Shown here piece by piece: positions 61,115 through 64,000 of a stretch of DNA of 64,000 nt. Position numbers and translations under genes: made by a program. The stretch covers positions 45,165 to 109,164 of the forward strand of contig QANZ01032556.1 in NCBI GenBank assembly GCA_003254925.1, written 5' to 3'. The notes below the pieces were generated by a model. The model saw only the letters and a list, made by a program, of their open reading frames with translations, had not been told where the DNA came from and searched no databases. The stretch's first letter is position 1; each line of letters begins with the position of its first letter. Origin of the DNA: Chamaecrista fasciculata. Its lineage: Eukaryota > Streptophyta > Magnoliopsida > Fabales > Fabaceae.

Positions 61115-62758
61115 ATGGCTAGTACTAAATTACTAGTGTTCTTCCTAGGAGTGGTGCTTCTTACCACTTCATTGAGTGCTAGTAACGTTCATGAGTCATT
61201 TCCTCAACACAAACCATCAAAGCCAATTGATAAGCCTCCACAAGAGAAGCCATTTCCTAGCCAAAAACCGCCCCCAAAAAATATTTCTCCACATGACCCA
61301 AATCATCCTGGCCATAGGTTGCAAGAAGAGAAGCCATTACCACAACCCAAGCCATTTCCAGAACACAAATCCCCAAAACCAATCGAAAAACCTCCCAAGA
61401 GCCAAGGTGAGAAGCCCCCACCAATGAACAAGCCCCCTCATGATCCCAATCACCCAAGACATCGTCTACAAGAAGAGAAGCCATTGTTAAAACCACAGCC
61501 AAAGGGTGAGAAGCCACCTCCAAAAAACATACCTCCCCATGACCCTCATCACCCAGGACATCGCCTACAAGAGGAAGAGTCATTGCCAAAACCAAAACCA
61601 ATTGGTGAGAAGCCTCCCCCAAAGAATAAGCCCCCACATGATCCTAATCACCCAGGGCATCGTCTGCAAGAAGAAAAGCCATTGCCAAAACCTAAACCAG
61701 TTGGTGAGAAGCAACCTCCAAAAAATCAACCTCCACATGACCCTAACCACCCAGGACACCGTCTTCAAGAAGAAAAACCATTGCCAAAACCCCAACCAAA
61801 GGGTGAGAAGCCACCTCCAAAAAACATACCTCCCCATGACCCTCATCACCCAGGACATCGTCTACAAGAGGAAGAGTCATTGCCAAAACCGAAACCAATT
61901 GGTGAGAAGCCTCCCCCAAAGAATAAGCCCCCACATGATCCTAATCATCCAGGGCATCGTCTGCAAGAAGAAAAGCCATTGCCAAAACCTAAACCAGTTG
62001 GTGAGAAGCCACCTCCAAAAAATCAACCTCCACATGACCCTAACCACCCAGGACACCGTCTTGAAGAAGAAAAGCCATTGCCAAAACCTAAACCAGTTGG
62101 TGAGAAGCCACCTCCAAAAAATCAACCTCCACATGACCCTAACCACCCAGGACACCGTCTTCAAGAAGAAAAACCATTGCCAAAACCCCAACCAAAGGGT
62201 GAGAAGCCACCTCCAAAAAACTTACCTCCCCATGACCCTCATCACCCAGGACATCGTCTACAAGAAGAAGAGTCGTTGCCAAAACCAAAACCAATTGGTG
62301 AGAAGCCTCCTCCAAAGAATGAGCCCCCACATGATCCTAATCACCCAGGGCATCGTCTTCAAGAAGAAAAGCCATTGCCAAAACCTAAACCAGTTGGTGA
62401 TAAGCCACCTCCAAAAAATCAACCTCCACATGACCCTAACCACCCAGGACACCGTCTTCAAGAAGAAAAGCCATTGCCAAAACCTAAACCAGTTAATGAG
62501 AAGCCACCTCCAAAAAATCAACCTCCACATAACCCTAACCACCCAGGACATCGTCTACAAGAAGAAAAGTCATTGCCAAAACCGCAACCAAAGGGTGAGA
62601 AGCCGCCTCCAAAAAACAAGCCTCCTCATGATCCTAATTATCCCGGACATCGCTTGCAAGAAAATACTGAAGAGACAGAAAAGTTTTCAAGAAAGCTGAA
62701 ACCTGGGAACAAGCCGAGATTACCAGAGAAGCCTCCCCACAAACCTCCAACCAATTAA
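61115..62758 (+). CDS. Secreted proline- and histidine-rich repeat protein (14 modules), probably cell wall
   Basis: An intronless frame of 547 aa. Residues 1-22 are a clear signal peptide (LLVFFLGVVLLTTSLSA). The rest has fourteen copies of PHDPNHPGHRLQEE. From residue 108 they are spaced exactly 33 aa (99 bp) apart in twelve full units, joined by Lys/Pro linkers such as KPLPKPKPVGEKPPPKN. There is no Cys and only one Tyr (NYPGHR in the last module), so it lacks the Tyr motifs by which extensins cross-link. Each module brings three or four His in a HxxxHxxH pattern, which could bind metal ions. Composition fits a repetitive proline-rich wall protein, but the core module is not one I recognise. 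A precursor cut into small peptides is an alternative. Confidence 0.85.
   Translation: MASTKLLVFFLGVVLLTTSLSASNVHESFPQHKPSKPIDKPPQEKPFPSQKPPPKNISPHDPNHPGHRLQEEKPLPQPKPFPEHKSPKPIEKPPKSQGEKPPPMNKPPHDPNHPRHRLQEEKPLLKPQPKGEKPPPKNIPPHDPHHPGHRLQEEESLPKPKPIGEKPPPKNKPPHDPNHPGHRLQEEKPLPKPKPVGEKQPPKNQPPHDPNHPGHRLQEEKPLPKPQPKGEKPPPKNIPPHDPHHPGHRLQEEESLPKPKPIGEKPPPKNKPPHDPNHPGHRLQEEKPLPKPKPVGEKPPPKNQPPHDPNHPGHRLEEEKPLPKPKPVGEKPPPKNQPPHDPNHPGHRLQEEKPLPKPQPKGEKPPPKNLPPHDPHHPGHRLQEEESLPKPKPIGEKPPPKNEPPHDPNHPGHRLQEEKPLPKPKPVGDKPPPKNQPPHDPNHPGHRLQEEKPLPKPKPVNEKPPPKNQPPHNPNHPGHRLQEEKSLPKPQPKGEKPPPKNKPPHDPNYPGHRLQENTEETEKFSRKLKPGNKPRLPEKPPHKPPTN
61436..62623 (+). repeat. Coding tandem array, 12 units of exactly 99 bp
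   Basis: Units differ mainly in the linker: KPQPKG (K), KPKPIG (I) and KPKPVG (V). Their order is K-I-V, K-I-V-V, K-I-V-V, K, so blocks of three or four units were copied together. Antisense frames across the array stay open only because the repeat is Pro/Lys-rich. Confidence 0.95.
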
Positions 62759-63304
62759 GTATTTCACGATAACTATTATTACGTATGAGTTTATTATAAG
62801 AATAATGGTTGGTTGTGTTCATGATGCATACACTAGTTCACTATATATATGTATTCATGCTTTTGACTACTTACGCCATAGATGTTCTATATCACCCGTA
62901 TGAGGACAGATCGATGCACTTATGATTGTTGCTTTTATGTCTCATGTTCAATAATAATCTATCATATTTTTATCTTTGTCCTTATATATATATATATATA
63001 TATTACATATCTCTCTTCTTAAAGTTGACAAACTCGACCATTTATATATCATATATATTAATATATTACACCAGGAAAAAAATTATATGTACATCAATAA
63101 TTAAAAGTGATTCATCAAAGAGAAGTTATTATGAAACAATTGAGTTTAATATTAGAAAGCTATTATCATTAATTATGATACAACAGTTATCGGGTTACAC
63201 TAAACTTCTTAGCACCAACATCTATTCCATCTAGAAAAATGGTTTTTGGATGTACCAACCCAAGGCCACATGCTCTATTGTCAAATTTACATTTTGTTTT
63301 TTGG
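62759..63304. other. 3' flank of the repeat-protein gene
   Basis: Non-coding and AT-rich, with an AT dinucleotide run at about 62984-63003. Confidence 0.5.
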
Positions 63305-64000
63305 TAGGGGTGCGCAAATGGGACCGCCAACCCGCGAGTCCGTAGAAACCGACCCAACCCGCAATCGCGGGCTGGGTTGGTTCGGGCTCGCGGGTTGGTT
63401 TGGTTCAAAAAAATTGAGCCCGCAGTTATGCGGGTTGAGCTACGGGTTTAAGGATTTAAAACCCAACCCAACCCGTAAGCCCGCATATATATATAATATA
63501 TTTTATTTCTATATAATATATATGAATTCATCCTAGCCACACATTGTATTTCAAAATAAAATCTCAGCCATAGATTCTTCACCCACTCACTTTAATCCAC
63601 CTACCCTAATTTTTGCAATTCACCTTCACTAATAAATAATAATGAATCACTAGCCTCTTCAGCCGCTAACTCATCCTTCCTCTTCTCCTCTTCAAAATTC
63701 AAACATCAAACCCTAGCTAGTCGATCCTTTCCTCTTCTCATATCTGTCCACAAAATCGTCATGCCGTCATTCCATTCCTCTTCTCTCCAAAAAATCATCG
63801 TCGCCCGTTGTTCCCGTCGTTCCTTTTCTCTTCTATCTCGGCGTCGTTAGTTATGAAGTTATGAAGTCTGAAGCCTAAAATATAAAGCTTGAAGGTATAT
63901 GATTCTCATTCTGCTCTTGATTTCGTTTTTGTGTTACATCTTCTTCGGTTCTTCTTGATTTCTTCTTCTTTAATTTGTTTCCTTCTTCGTGTTACCTCTT
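63305..64000 (+). mobile_element. Probable 5' end of a hAT transposon, cut by the window edge
   Basis: TAGGGGTGCGCAAATGGGACC at 63305 has the form of plant hAT ends (T/CAGGGGTG..CAAA). It is followed by about 180 bases of clustered AACCCGC/GCGGGTT subterminal repeats. A CT-rich leader-like stretch follows (about 63580-63900, ACATCAAACCCTAGC, TTCCTCTTCTC). The transposase frame, if present, would begin to the right of the window. No protein motif is visible inside. Confidence 0.55.

Noticed and set aside
61436..62623. CRISPR-like regular repeats
   Set aside because: Units are contiguous and coding with no unique spacers, in a plant nuclear genome.
61257..62699. Long antisense and alternative-frame ORFs in the 99-bp repeat array
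   Set aside because: Periodic repeats keep several frames open; only the plus frame at 61115 has a signal peptide, TATA box and stop with sensible composition.

Overview
The window is a piece of a flowering-plant (eudicot) nuclear genome. The evidence is GT-AG introns, AT-rich intergenic DNA, plant-specific families (CSLD, subtilase, PPR, TOL, MOS2) and many plant transposons. Codon-level reading supports eight protein-coding loci, one of them only a fragment. Two runs of N (16816-17796 and 49134-49572) are assembly gaps. The species cannot be fixed from sequence alone.

Left part (1-9540): a ten-exon cucumisin-like subtilase on the minus strand fills 361-9239. Its introns hold a complete TRIM retrotransposon with exact 5-bp target duplications (4943-5262), a CACTA transposon with exact 3-bp duplications (5447-7774), a Mutator-like foldback element (3030-3557) and two copies of another foldback family. 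The CACTA element has picked up pieces of two protein-kinase genes. Helitron-type 3' ends lie near positions 1 and 9348, with a third at 21866.

Middle part (9541-38640): three genes all lie on the minus strand: CSLD (11434-15689), a GT47 exostosin-type glycosyltransferase (26477-31825) and TOL1-like TOM1/VHS-GAT (34356-38622). From memory, their closest Arabidopsis relatives are At5g16910, At5g16890 and At5g16880, which would make this a conserved block. CSLD and GT47 both act on cell-wall polysaccharides in the Golgi; TOL proteins sort ubiquitinated membrane cargo. The CSLD-GT47 spacer carries several foldback elements and, at 19393-20001, a tRNA-derived SINE-like unit with plastid 16S rRNA sequence inside it.

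Right part (38641-64000): in order come a JmjC histone demethylase (42094-45987, +), a MOS2-like G-patch/KOW protein (47828-49133, -, cut by a gap) and a 14-motif P-class PPR protein of Rf-like type (51681-53348, -). A PPR fragment and duplicated flank follow, then a gypsy-type LTR remnant with nested tandem repeats. A secreted His- and Pro-rich protein made of fourteen PHDPNHPGHRLQEE modules (61115-62758, +) is next, and what looks like the start of a hAT transposon runs off the right edge.

Exon limits were chosen by matching GT/AG sites, reading phase and family conservation. All spliced models close in frame: 757 aa SBT, 1150 aa CSLD, 506 aa GT47, 397 aa TOL1-like, 597 aa JmjC.
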